DNA of 64,000 bases from Bacteroidales bacterium (GTDB taxonomy: Bacteria; Bacteroidota; Bacteroidia; Bacteroidales; Muribaculaceae), in contig JAAVFG010000022.1 in assembly GCA_014800895.1 (NCBI GenBank), positions 24,677 through 88,676 on the forward strand, in the 5' to 3' direction. Shown piece after piece: positions 35,436 to 44,163 of the stretch. Positions within the stretch are counted from its first letter, which is position 1, and every line of letters starts with the position of its first letter. The notes beneath the pieces are model-generated. The model searched no databases. It was not told where the DNA came from and worked only from the letters and a program-made list of their open reading frames with translations. The position numbers and the translations under genes are program-made.

Positions 35436-37115
35436 ATGAAAAAACAATTACTTTTTGGGGCAGGCGGTTTGTTTGTGGCGATAGGTGCTATGGGACAGAG
35501 CGCTGTTGATGCCTATAGATTCTCTCAGCCGGATCTAAAGGGAACGGCTCGCTTCATGTCAATGGGAGGAGCATTCGGTGCGTTAGGAGGAGACCTCTCT
35601 ACACTTTCCCAGAACCCTGCCGGTATCGGTGTATATCGCAGCAGTGAAATCGGGTTTACAGTAGATCTTGATTGCCAGAACTCCAATTCAGAATCACAGG
35701 GGGTGAAATCAAGCGCCAATCAGACAAAATTCCTGCTCAACAATATCGGAGGCGTGGCTACGATGCGTTTGAATAGTAGTGTAATTCCCAATATCAACAT
35801 TGGATTTACCTATAATAAGGCAACCTCTTTCAACCGCCGATATAATGGAGTAATTCCTCGTCTCGGAATGTCCATGACAAATTATATCGCAGGCATGGCT
35901 AATACTGCAGGGTTAACAGTAGCAGACGTTGAGACAACCTCAACTTTTAACCCATATAATCCCAATGACGGAGGCATTCAGGCTCCATGGCTTACCATTT
36001 TGGGATATGACGGTTTCCTTATCAATCCGGAGGGAGATCCCGATAATCCTTATTGGAGCGGTCAATGGGGCGACGCCATCAATGTAAATGGCACAAACCA
36101 TCCTGCTACCACAGGATCCGGCTATTTTGACGTCGTTGAGAAAGGCTCGGTGGATGAATATAATATAGCGCTTGGAGGTAATATCAATAATGTATTGTAT
36201 TGGGGTATGAACTTCGACATAATCAATTTTGATTACAGTCTCACAAGCGTGTGGGGAGAAAAGCTTGATAACGCCTGGGTTCTTAACCCCAATAACGGGC
36301 AGATCGGACAAACGCAGTCAAACTGGGATATGGGGAATTATTATCGTGCCACAGGTACCGGATTCAACTATCAGCTCGGTTTGATATTCAAGCCTATTCA
36401 GGAATTGCGAATCGGTTTGGCGATGCATACTCCGACGTGGTATAGTCTGACAGAATCATATGGAGCGGATATTGCCGCAAATTATTATGGTCGTAATTAC
36501 AATCCTATGACCAATGATGGAGAGACAGCCTACAATGATGTCAACTTCCGTACCCCCTGGAAGATTATCGCATCGGCTGCCGCTGTGCTTGGAAGTAATT
36601 TCATCCTTTCATTTGATTATGAATGGCAGAATTATAAGCATATGAAATTCAGTGAGCCTTCCTACAATGACTACTATTATGATTATATTCCGGGGTCTCC
36701 ATATTATGCTGATGCCTATGCCGACACCAATGCAGATATTAAGGAATATTATCAGCAGACGAACACAATTCGTCTTGGCGCAGAATATAGAATCACTCCA
36801 AAATTTTCTGTTCGCGCCGGATATAGCTTTGTCTCATCGCCTGTAAAAGAGGCTGCAAGAAATAATAAAGAGGAGATTATCACTGCAGGCACCATGACAA
36901 ATTACCGTCTGGATAATACTACTAATTATGTCACTTGCGGTCTTGGTTACCGCACTGGTGGATTCTATGCAGATCTTGCTTATGTGTATAAACATATGAA
37001 TAGTGAATATCACGCATTCTCACCGGATCCGACTGTTCCGGATGTTCAGGCACCTCAAGCAAAACTCGGACTTAATAACTCTCAGATTGTATTGTCTTGC
37101 GGATTTAAATTCTAA
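35436..37115 (+). CDS. OmpP1/FadL family outer-membrane transporter
   Basis: A 559-residue outer-membrane barrel with a signal peptide (FGAGGLFVAIGAMGQ). The FadL-family N-terminal hatch reads DLKGTARFMSMGGAFGALGGDLSTLSQNPAGIGVYR, and alternating beta strands continue to a terminal Phe (CGFKF). Bacteroidetes members are often labelled hemin receptor or aromatic-hydrocarbon transporters; the substrate is unknown here. It is probably co-transcribed with the Trp/Gly-rich protein and followed by a strong terminator. Confidence 0.9.
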   Translation: MKKQLLFGAGGLFVAIGAMGQSAVDAYRFSQPDLKGTARFMSMGGAFGALGGDLSTLSQNPAGIGVYRSSEIGFTVDLDCQNSNSESQGVKSSANQTKFLLNNIGGVATMRLNSSVIPNINIGFTYNKATSFNRRYNGVIPRLGMSMTNYIAGMANTAGLTVADVETTSTFNPYNPNDGGIQAPWLTILGYDGFLINPEGDPDNPYWSGQWGDAINVNGTNHPATTGSGYFDVVEKGSVDEYNIALGGNINNVLYWGMNFDIINFDYSLTSVWGEKLDNAWVLNPNNGQIGQTQSNWDMGNYYRATGTGFNYQLGLIFKPIQELRIGLAMHTPTWYSLTESYGADIAANYYGRNYNPMTNDGETAYNDVNFRTPWKIIASAAAVLGSNFILSFDYEWQNYKHMKFSEPSYNDYYYDYIPGSPYYADAYADTNADIKEYYQQTNTIRLGAEYRITPKFSVRAGYSFVSSPVKEAARNNKEEIITAGTMTNYRLDNTTNYVTCGLGYRTGGFYADLAYVYKHMNSEYHAFSPDPTVPDVQAPQAKLGLNNSQIVLSCGFKF

Positions 37116-37149
37116 TAGTCGGATAATCGGAAACAGAACGTCATAAGAA

Positions 37150-37189
37150 GAGACGGATAGTAGTCACCCCGGCTACTATCCGTCTTTTT
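37150..37189 (+). terminator. Terminator after the FadL-type gene
   Basis: A perfect 12-bp stem, GACGGATAGTAG (37152-37163) and CTACTATCCGTC (37173-37184), followed by TTTTT. It could serve the convergent methyltransferase gene too. Confidence 0.9.
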
Positions 37190-37204
37190 CAATGTATGCT
37201 AATA

Positions 37205-38425
37205 TTAACGAGGATAATTAGTAATCCTCTCTCCTGTAATAATCACCGGCTTATTATTTTCTCCTGCTCTGAAGGCATAGAGAAACTTATCAGGATTTTC
37301 CGATGCCTTTAACTTCTTCCTTAAATCCTCGGCTTTCGCGGGATAATTTCGGGCGACGATACTGACAGCCGGTTTTTTTAATTGTTTGAGTTTTTTGGAA
37401 GAGAGAATTTCATCAATCTTTATCACTCTTCCGGGAAAGTCTTGATAATGTTCCGTCGAAATAAATAATTCAGTATTAGGCGCTATTTTCTTTATTTTCG
37501 GAAAGCGCTCGGTGATAACTCCTCCTGCATGGAGTTTGATCAAAGATGCATTTGGTTCGTAGAGAAACATATTTATTTTGATATCCTCTTCATTTGCGTA
37601 ATGTGGTATAAAGTTCTCATCATCTGTATTATATGAAAAACGAGATCTGATACCTTCTGAATCCAAATCTAAGGCAGTGAGAATTGGAGAGGAGACGTCT
37701 TCATTTCCTATTTCTATAAGAATTTCCTTACATTCCCCCTTTAAGGAAACTACATAAATTTCCTTTATCCCCTTGAAAATGTTAAGAGTGTTTTTAATAT
37801 CTAAAAGAGGGGAGGCCTTGATAAAAAGAGTAGACCCATGGCTGACTAATTTTTCGTAGAAAGAGGAAATATCAGGCTGGCAATCCGCGAAGCCATATGT
37901 GCGTTGATTGTCATTGTCTCTTCTTGCCGGATCAATAAAAAATATGTCGGGGGAAGAGGATAAGGAATCAATCACGTTAATGCAATCATCATTACAGACA
38001 GTAAAATCTTTCAATCCTAATAGTTTGGAGTTATATTTCAGAGCCTCTGCCTTTAAAGGATCAATTTCTGTTGCAGTGACTTTATTCCCGGCTTTAGATA
38101 TGGAGAAGGCATCGATACCTAAGCCGGCAGTGAGGTCAATTATCGTTTTGCCGCTTCCCACTAACGAAGCATGAAAGCGAGCGATCTTTTCATCTGTGGC
38201 TTGTTCGGATGATATGGCATCCGGAAATAAAAATTTATCATTAGAGGTAAATGATGGCAGCTTCCTAATAGTTTTACGCCTGTTTTTTATCTGGGTGATG
38301 GCAAAACTAAGATTGAATCCGAGATCCTTTCCGGAATATTTCATTAATAGGTCAGAAGGATTTGAATATATATTATCTTTCACAAAAGCGAAAAGAGAAT
38401 CAGGAGTACTATTAAGCATTGCCAT
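37205..38425 (-). CDS. Class I SAM methyltransferase with THUMP-like domain
   Basis: A 406-residue protein. The SAM-binding motif IDLTAGLGIDAF lies near residue 95, followed by EIDP (acidic ribose-binding) and the catalytic-region IFFIDPARRDND. The C-terminal part matches the THUMP-like RNA-binding module of PG_1098-type proteins. The substrate is probably RNA, but no position is known to me. It is divergent from the amidase gene. Confidence 0.85.
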   Translation of the reverse strand: MAMLNSTPDSLFAFVKDNIYSNPSDLLMKYSGKDLGFNLSFAITQIKNRRKTIRKLPSFTSNDKFLFPDAISSEQATDEKIARFHASLVGSGKTIIDLTAGLGIDAFSISKAGNKVTATEIDPLKAEALKYNSKLLGLKDFTVCNDDCINVIDSLSSSPDIFFIDPARRDNDNQRTYGFADCQPDISSFYEKLVSHGSTLFIKASPLLDIKNTLNIFKGIKEIYVVSLKGECKEILIEIGNEDVSSPILTALDLDSEGIRSRFSYNTDDENFIPHYANEEDIKINMFLYEPNASLIKLHAGGVITERFPKIKKIAPNTELFISTEHYQDFPGRVIKIDEILSSKKLKQLKKPAVSIVARNYPAKAEDLRKKLKASENPDKFLYAFRAGENNKPVIITGERITNYPR

Positions 38426-38509
38426 CAGTAATTATTGTCTAAGTTTTAAAAATTAGTTAAAAATGAAACCAAAGATAAGCATTTTTTACTTTACTCCCAT
38501 ATTTTTGAC

Positions 38510-38517
38510 TAATTTTG
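38510..38517 (+). promoter_or_regulatory. -7 element of the amidase-MCE operon promoter
   Basis: TAATTTTG, a perfect TAnnTTTG, lies 93 nt before the amidase ATG, leaving a leader of about 85 nt. The -33 region lacks an obvious TTTG. Confidence 0.6.
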
Positions 38518-38526
38518 CAAGATAGT

Positions 38527-38584
38527 ACAGTCTTTTCCGCTTAAAGAAGAATAGATAGATGGCTTAGCAATAGGAAAAGTCTGT
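38527..38584 (+). other. Long-range hairpin in the amidase mRNA leader
   Basis: ACAGTCTTTTCC (38527-38538) pairs with GGAAAAGTCTGT (38573-38584) with a single T-T mismatch. The 34-nt loop contains GGCTTAGC. It sits between the promoter and the ATG at 38611, so it could control translation or transcription of the operon. Confidence 0.4.
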
Positions 38585-38610
38585 CCTTCCCCTTAAAAGA
38601 AAAAGGAAAA

Positions 38611-39837
38611 ATGAATATAAAGAGAGGAATAAAACTTATACTATTCTCAGTAGCGATGGTGATTTGTATGGCGCCCTTGAGAGCAGCAGAGAATAGGAAG
38701 GAATTTGTAGTGGTTATTGATGCCGGTCATGGTGGAAATGATGTAGGCGCCGTGGATAACGGAGTGAGAGAGAAAGATATTAATCTTGCAGTAGCCAAGC
38801 GCCTTCAAGAAGATCTTCAGCGGAAAATGAAGAATGTGAAGGTGATAATGACCCGAAGCAATGATAATTTCGTAACTCTTCAGGGGCGTGCTGATATAGC
38901 TAATAAGAATCATGCCGATCTCTTTATTTCCATACATACTAACTCTGTCGATGCCAAAAATCCCAATAGAAAAAGTGTATGCGGGACATCAGTATATGCT
39001 TTAGGATTGCATAAGGATAAAGAGAATCTTAATATTGCCAAGCGGGAAAATTCAGTGATCGAGCTTGAGAAGGATCACGCGGAGAAATACAGCGGCTTTG
39101 ATCCGAATAAGGATGAGTCATATATTATCTTTGAGATGGCTCAGAAAAAGAATTTGGAACAAAGTCTCCGTTTTGCTAATTTTGCACAGAAGCAGCTGGT
39201 AAATCATTCGGGTAGAAAAGACAGGGGAGTGAAGCAAGCCGGCTTTTGGGTGCTTTGGGCAACGTCCATGCCGGCAGTGCTGGTTGAGCTTGATTTCATA
39301 TGTAATCCCAATGAAGCTAAATTTATGGGGAGCAATGAAGGGGAGAGGAAGATGGCGGAAGCTCTTTGTAATGCAGTGATTGAGTATTACAAATATCTGA
39401 CTAATAGTGGAGGAGTCTCAAAACGCGCGTCACTTAATTCGCGCAAAACAGACAGCTCATCTAATAGTTACACTGCTCTGACTCCTTCAACGACTCCCGG
39501 TCAGAAAAACGTTGCAATGGAGAGTGCCTCTGTCAAGAAAGTGGAAAGAAACGATACACCTCCATCCGTGGGAAAATCGCAAGCCTCCGGTAAAGTTACG
39601 ACAGCACGAAAGAGAAGATCAGCGTCCTCTAAGCTTACATCCGAGAAGCGAGATGTCACAACTTCTCAAATCACTGTAAAGAGAGAGAAAGACTATCTTG
39701 CTAAGAAGGAGGAAGCGAAAGTAGAAGCTAAAAAGCCGGAGCCGCCGGTGGTGAAGGAGACAGCAAAAGAGAAAAAGAAAAGACTTGAGAGAGAAAAGAA
39801 AGAGAAGAGGAAATCTCTCAATGCCAAAAAGAAATAA
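38611..39837 (+). CDS. N-acetylmuramoyl-L-alanine amidase (Amidase_3)
   Basis: A 408-residue exported amidase with a signal peptide ending near PLRAAE. Zinc ligands and catalytic residues are visible: DAGHGGND (His), REKDINLAVA (Glu), SIHTNS (His) and VLVELDFICNPNEAKFM (Glu). It cuts the bond between muramic acid and the stem peptide. The last 150 residues are a lysine/serine/glutamate-rich extension ending KKEKRKSLNAKKK; no SPOR or LysM domain is seen. The MCE gene follows after a short gap, a pairing I recall as common in Bacteroidetes. Confidence 0.93.
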   Translation: MNIKRGIKLILFSVAMVICMAPLRAAENRKEFVVVIDAGHGGNDVGAVDNGVREKDINLAVAKRLQEDLQRKMKNVKVIMTRSNDNFVTLQGRADIANKNHADLFISIHTNSVDAKNPNRKSVCGTSVYALGLHKDKENLNIAKRENSVIELEKDHAEKYSGFDPNKDESYIIFEMAQKKNLEQSLRFANFAQKQLVNHSGRKDRGVKQAGFWVLWATSMPAVLVELDFICNPNEAKFMGSNEGERKMAEALCNAVIEYYKYLTNSGGVSKRASLNSRKTDSSSNSYTALTPSTTPGQKNVAMESASVKKVERNDTPPSVGKSQASGKVTTARKRRSASSKLTSEKRDVTTSQITVKREKDYLAKKEEAKVEAKKPEPPVVKETAKEKKKRLEREKKEKRKSLNAKKK

Positions 39838-39881
39838 GTAAAAACTGATATAGAGTCTTGACTCATTTTCAAATTAAGGTT

Positions 39882-40814
39882 ATGAAGAGAATATTCAATA
39901 AGGAGTTTAAAATCGGATTGTTTGTACTCCTTGCAATTTTAATCCTGATTTTCGGAATCGATTACCTTAAAGGTATCAATCTCTTTAATCCGGCAAACTT
40001 CTACTATGCTTCCTATCAGAATGTTCAGGGACTTGAGGTTGCTGCCCCCGTTACATGTAACGGTTATAAGGTTGGCCAGGTGCGTGAGATTAATTTTGAT
40101 TATGATAATCCGGGTCATATCAAAGTTCTTCTTGCCCTTGACAAGTCATTCAAGGTCCCTTCCAATTCTACAGCTATGATCGCATCCACTTTGCTTAGCG
40201 GTGCGTATATCGATATCAAAATGGGAAATGATAAGAAAATGCTCCCGGTAGGAGGCGACATAGCAACCTCCGCGGCTCCTGATCTTATGGCGGCTGTCAG
40301 CAATGATATCATGCCCGCCGTAAATAAGATTTTGCCTAAGATCGACTCATTGATGATTAATCTCAACGTGATGACTGCAAATATCGCGGCTCTCTCTGGC
40401 GACCCCGCTATCCACGCCTCAATTCAGCGACTTGACGGTATCACCGGTAACATATCTGCAATGAGTACGAATTTCAATCATCTTTCTGCGGGGCTTAATC
40501 AGCAGGTGCCGGGAGTGATGAGAAATGTAGGTTCCATTACTCATGGTCTTGATACCATCACCGGAAATCTTGGTATCTTATCAGCTCAGTTGAAGAATCT
40601 TCCACTTAATGCAACAATGGATAACGTGAATCAGATAACTGAAAATCTTACTCGTTTTTCCGCACAGCTTAATGATCAGAAGTCATCCTTGGGTATGCTC
40701 ATGAATGATCCGGAGCTTTATAACCGTCTTAATAGTGTTGCGGCTGATGTAGATTCTTTGATCGTTGATATAAAGAAGAATCCCAAAAGATATATAAGCA
40801 TTAAACTGCTTTAA
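39882..40814 (+). CDS. MCE/MlaD family protein
   Basis: A 310-residue protein from the ATG at 39882; the frame opens further upstream at a TTG (39858), but AAGGTT and homology favour the ATG. It has one N-terminal membrane anchor (GLFVLLAILILIFGI) then the MCE domain (VQGLEVAAPVTCNGYKVGQVREI, LLSGAYIDI), and a long coiled or helical C-terminal part (about 150-310, SAQLKNLPLNATMDNVNQIT). MCE proteins form rings that shuttle lipids to and from the outer membrane. It is a candidate partner for MlaE/MlaF at 22055-23592. Confidence 0.9.
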   Translation: MKRIFNKEFKIGLFVLLAILILIFGIDYLKGINLFNPANFYYASYQNVQGLEVAAPVTCNGYKVGQVREINFDYDNPGHIKVLLALDKSFKVPSNSTAMIASTLLSGAYIDIKMGNDKKMLPVGGDIATSAAPDLMAAVSNDIMPAVNKILPKIDSLMINLNVMTANIAALSGDPAIHASIQRLDGITGNISAMSTNFNHLSAGLNQQVPGVMRNVGSITHGLDTITGNLGILSAQLKNLPLNATMDNVNQITENLTRFSAQLNDQKSSLGMLMNDPELYNRLNSVAADVDSLIVDIKKNPKRYISIKLL

Positions 40815-40868
40815 TCTCTCTTTCATTCTTTTATGCCGGTATAATATAACGCCTTTTTAGGAGAATGT

Positions 40869-40935
40869 ATCATAAACCACCCCTGTATCATTATTTAGAA
40901 CCGTTCTAAATAATGATACAGGGGTGGTTTATGAT
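40869..40935. repeat. 67-bp perfect palindrome (33-bp arms, 1-nt centre)
   Basis: The left arm (40869-40901) begins ATCATAAACCACCCC and the right arm (40903-40935) is its exact reverse complement; the centre is C40902. No T-tract follows. The perfection over 33 bp is unusual for a simple terminator. It could be a mobile palindromic unit, a protein-binding site or a bidirectional RNA processing signal. Confidence 0.9.
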
Positions 40936-40950
40936 TAATATGCTGTAATT

Positions 40951-41076
40951 CAATAGGTTGGTTTAATGTGGGAAAGTTTGAGAAGAAGATAGTAAATATA
41001 AATGCCTGATTTTCATAAATCTTTTTTCATGGGAGAAGATAAACCATGAAAAAATCTTTCTTAATACAACCTATTG
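40951..41076. repeat. Nested inverted repeats upstream of dnaA
   Basis: Outer arms CAATAGGTTG (40951-40960) and CAACCTATTG (41067-41076). Inside them, TTTTTTCATGG (41022-41032) and CCATGAAAAAA (41044-41054) form an 11-bp stem with an 11-nt loop. It may be a structured leader or an old element end. Confidence 0.6.
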
Positions 41077-41273
41077 CCAATCAAACATCTACATTTAAAA
41101 TTAAAAAAACAAGGAATAAAGCATTTTTTTAATTCAAAAATTCTTTATTATTTTGTATAATGAAAAGAGGGCAAATGTCTCAAACTCCTTTTGCCTGATT
41201 AAGCCAAAGAAGGACTTTCTATAACTCACCTTCGGAGGCTGGCTATAACTCAAACTCAAACATAAAATCTGCG

Positions 41274-42668
41274 ATGAACACAGATTTCAAACAAAAATGG
41301 GCCAAATGTCTTGAGCTCATTAAGTCAAATATCGGGCAGGACCGCTTCGATATATGGTTTAGTGACACTCATCCGGAGGCTTTTTCAGAAAAGGACGATA
41401 CGATTGATCTTCGTGTGCCTTCACAATACTATGTGCAGGTATACGAGAAAGATTTTATCAATCTTATCCGTGCCGCCTTGCGTCGTGTATTTGGTCGAGA
41501 TATAAAAGTAGCTTATCTGCACTCCGTAATTGGAAACGATAAGAGTTCGGATGTGAGGATTCAGGGTCCGGAACATGCGGAGATTCTTAAAAACAAGTTG
41601 GTGAAACAATATGAAAATGAACCTATCCAAAATAGAAAGGCTAATTTTGATTCTCAGCTTGTTTCAAATCTTACTTTTGAAAACTATTGCATAGGGGAGA
41701 GTAATCGTCTGCCTGTCACTATTGCTGAGTTTATTGCTAACAATCCGGGTCAGGCTGAATTTAATCCTTTCTTCCTTTATGGAAATGTAGGTGTAGGGAA
41801 AACTCATTTGGCTCAGGCTATCGGCGTCCGTATAAAAGAGCGTAATCCGAAGGCGAAAGTTCTATACGTGCCTATCAAGCAGTTTCAGACTCTTTATGCA
41901 AATGCAACGATTAAAAAGGAGATACCGGCATTTATCAACTGGTTTCAGCAGATGGATGTGCTTCTTTTTGATGACCTTCAGGAGCTTGCACATAAATCAG
42001 GAACTGCAGAAGCATTATTCCCTATCTTCAATCATTTGCAGCAGAATCGCAAGAACCTTATCTTTACTTGTGACCGTCCGCCGATGGAGCTTGACGGTAT
42101 TGCTGACCGTTTGATTGACCGTTTCAAATGGGGCGTGACAGAACGTCTCCCGAATCCCGACTATGAGCTAAGAAAGAAGATACTTCAATTCAAGGCCCGT
42201 AAGAATGGACTTGAGATGTCTGAGGAGGTAACGGATGTTATTGCCTCGACTGTGAACGGCTCTGTAAGAGAGATGGAGCAGATTGTTATGAGAATGCTTA
42301 CCCGTTCCATTGTGAAGAATCTTCCTATCACTGTTGATCTTGCCAGAGAGGCAATGGTAGATGTTGTAAAGCAGCCGGAGCGTAAGGTTATAAACTTTGA
42401 TATGATAGTAGAGACCACTGCCGAGCATTTTAATCTGAATGCTGATGCTATATTCTCCAGGTCAAGACTCAGGGACATTGCTGACGCGCGTCAGGTGATA
42501 ATGTATCTTACACATAAACACACCTCTCTCTCATCTCCGGCGATAGGTCATAAGTTGAACCGTAAACATGCGACCGTGTTGCACGGAATTAATTCAATTA
42601 AAGATCGTTTGAGCTATAGCAAGGAGCTCTATGAATTGATCAACTCCATAGAGTCTGAATTAATCTGA
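41274..42668 (+). CDS. dnaA: Chromosomal replication initiator protein DnaA
   Basis: A 464-residue initiator with all four domains: an N-terminal DnaA-N domain (QKWAKCLELIKSNIGQDRFD), a short linker, AAA+ with Walker A GNVGVGKTHLAQ and Walker B LLFDDLQEL, and the C-terminal helix-turn-helix (KHTSLSSPAIGHKLNRKHAT). It opens the origin for replication. It is followed by a strong terminator. Confidence 0.97.
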   Translation: MNTDFKQKWAKCLELIKSNIGQDRFDIWFSDTHPEAFSEKDDTIDLRVPSQYYVQVYEKDFINLIRAALRRVFGRDIKVAYLHSVIGNDKSSDVRIQGPEHAEILKNKLVKQYENEPIQNRKANFDSQLVSNLTFENYCIGESNRLPVTIAEFIANNPGQAEFNPFFLYGNVGVGKTHLAQAIGVRIKERNPKAKVLYVPIKQFQTLYANATIKKEIPAFINWFQQMDVLLFDDLQELAHKSGTAEALFPIFNHLQQNRKNLIFTCDRPPMELDGIADRLIDRFKWGVTERLPNPDYELRKKILQFKARKNGLEMSEEVTDVIASTVNGSVREMEQIVMRMLTRSIVKNLPITVDLAREAMVDVVKQPERKVINFDMIVETTAEHFNLNADAIFSRSRLRDIADARQVIMYLTHKHTSLSSPAIGHKLNRKHATVLHGINSIKDRLSYSKELYELINSIESELI

Positions 42669-42697
42669 AAATCAATCATAATTTCATTCTTCATACA

Positions 42698-42730
42698 CCG
42701 CTTCCTGCGTGATGCAGGAAGCGGATTTTT
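42698..42730 (+). terminator. Terminator after dnaA
   Basis: An 11-bp perfect stem, CCGCTTCCTGC (42698-42708) and GCAGGAAGCGG (42714-42724), followed by ATTTTT. Confidence 0.92.
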
Positions 42731-42734
42731 ATAA

Positions 42735-42791
42735 TAAGTAAGTATTCAAAATAAGTCTCCATCCATTAAATTAATTTTGAACACTTACTTA
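42735..42791. repeat. 18-bp inverted repeat after the dnaA terminator
   Basis: 42735-42752 and 42774-42791 are reverse complements with one mismatch (TAAGTAAGTATTCAAAAT type), with a 21-nt loop. It lies between the dnaA terminator and the ddl promoter; role unknown. Confidence 0.55.
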
Positions 42792-42845
42792 GCGGTAAAT
42801 TCTTTTTCTTTACGGACAATTCTTATCTTCTTATAATGAATAATA

Positions 42846-42877
42846 TTTGCGTATTTTTGCAGTTATTTGTAATTTTG
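42846..42877 (+). promoter_or_regulatory. Bacteroidetes-type promoter of ddl
   Basis: TTTG at 42846-42849, 20-nt spacer, TAATTTTG at 42870-42877. Both boxes and the spacing fit the consensus; the predicted start is near 42883, about 20 nt before the ddl ATG. Confidence 0.8.
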
Positions 42878-42902
42878 CAGATACTCAACCAAAGAATAAA
42901 AA

Positions 42903-44099
42903 ATGAAGACTAACGTAGCGGTTTTTTTCGGTGGTCGATCAGTAGAACATGAGATCTCTGTAATCTCAGCCCTTCAGGCGATCAACGCATTCAATAAAGA
43001 TAAATACAATATCATTCCGATATATATATCCAAGCAGGGTCGGTGGTACACCGGCGATAATCTTCTTAATATAAAGAATTATCGCGACATGAATAAACTC
43101 ATCTCCGAGGCGGAGGAGGTCTATATGCGTCCTGAATATGGAGATTATAATCTGTATAAGGTTAACGCCGGTGGATTCTTTAAGAAGAATCCTGTTGTGG
43201 CGGAGCTGCACGCAGTTATCCCGGTGCTTCATGGCACTAATGGAGAAGATGGTATTTTTGAGGGTGTCCTTGAGACCATCGGTATACCGTTCGCAGGATG
43301 TAATACACTCTCAAGCGCGAATGGTATGGATAAGATCACAATGAAGATGATCCTCCGTGAGTGTGGTATTCCGATTGTGGACTATGTATGGTTTACCGAT
43401 CGTGAATGGATTGCAGATAAGGACCGTATCATCAGTAAGGTGGAGGATAAGCTCTCTTATCCGGTGATTGTAAAGCCCGCTAATCTCGGCTCGAGTGTCG
43501 GAATCGGTAAGGCAGCCAACCGGGAGGAATTGATTGAGAAAGTAAATGAGGCGGAAAAATTCTCTCAGCGTATCATAGTAGAGCATATGATTGAGAAACT
43601 GAAAGAGATTAACTGCTCCGTGCTCGGAGAAGCTGACGATCATATATCTTCAGTTTGTGAGGAGCCTATTAAGACCGGGGATTTCCTCTCGTATGAGGAT
43701 AAGTATATGGGAGGAAGCAAGGGAACAGCCGGAATGCAGGCAAGTGACAAGAGAATACCGGCAGACCTTACACCCGAAATGAGTAAGAAGATCCAGGACA
43801 TGGCAGGCGAGACTTTCCGCGTTTTGTCGTGTCATGGCGTAAGCCGAATAGATGTAATGGTGGATGAAAAAGACAATTCGGTATATGTAAACGAAATCAA
43901 TACAATCCCGGGTTCTCTCTCATTCTATCTCTGGGAAGCAACCGGAATAAGTTTCGAGCAGCTGATGGATCGTCTTGTAAATCTTGCACTCAAACGCAAG
44001 AGAGATTCAGACCGGAAGACATTCACTTATGACCAGAATATCTTCGCGCTCGGAGGAGGCGTGAAAGGTGCTAAAGGAGCTAAAGGCGGTAAGTTTTGA
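42903..44099 (+). CDS. ddl: D-alanine--D-alanine ligase
   Basis: A 398-residue ATP-grasp enzyme that makes the D-Ala-D-Ala end of peptidoglycan precursors. Visible motifs are FFGGRSVEHEISVISA at the N-terminus, VIPVLHGTNGEDG, VIVKPANLGSSVGIGKA, and the metal/substrate residues in NEINTIPGSLSFYLWEA. It has a longer, Lys/Gly-rich C-terminal tail than E. coli Ddl (ending KGAKGAKGGKF). It stands 64 nt before ileS. Confidence 0.95.
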   Translation: MKTNVAVFFGGRSVEHEISVISALQAINAFNKDKYNIIPIYISKQGRWYTGDNLLNIKNYRDMNKLISEAEEVYMRPEYGDYNLYKVNAGGFFKKNPVVAELHAVIPVLHGTNGEDGIFEGVLETIGIPFAGCNTLSSANGMDKITMKMILRECGIPIVDYVWFTDREWIADKDRIISKVEDKLSYPVIVKPANLGSSVGIGKAANREELIEKVNEAEKFSQRIIVEHMIEKLKEINCSVLGEADDHISSVCEEPIKTGDFLSYEDKYMGGSKGTAGMQASDKRIPADLTPEMSKKIQDMAGETFRVLSCHGVSRIDVMVDEKDNSVYVNEINTIPGSLSFYLWEATGISFEQLMDRLVNLALKRKRDSDRKTFTYDQNIFALGGGVKGAKGAKGGKF

Positions 44100-44163
44100 T
44101 CGTCAGGCTCAGCATACTTCTAATAAAATAAAGAGAATTAAAAAATACTTCATCCATTCAGAT

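Larger units (their letters stand above)
40815..41273. other. 459-bp gene-free region before dnaA
   Basis: It holds a 67-bp perfect palindrome (40869-40935), nested inverted repeats (40951-41076), and an AT-rich stretch (about 41090-41160) just before dnaA. A TATTTTG near 41151 could be a -7 element. A 24-codon open frame starting MKKSFLIQPIANQ at 41048 is not convincing as a gene. I see no DnaA boxes of the TTATCCACA type, so I do not call an origin. Confidence 0.6.

Noticed and set aside
41090-41273. AT-rich DNA before dnaA as a replication origin
   Set aside because: No cluster of TTATCCACA-type boxes is visible; AT-richness alone is not enough.
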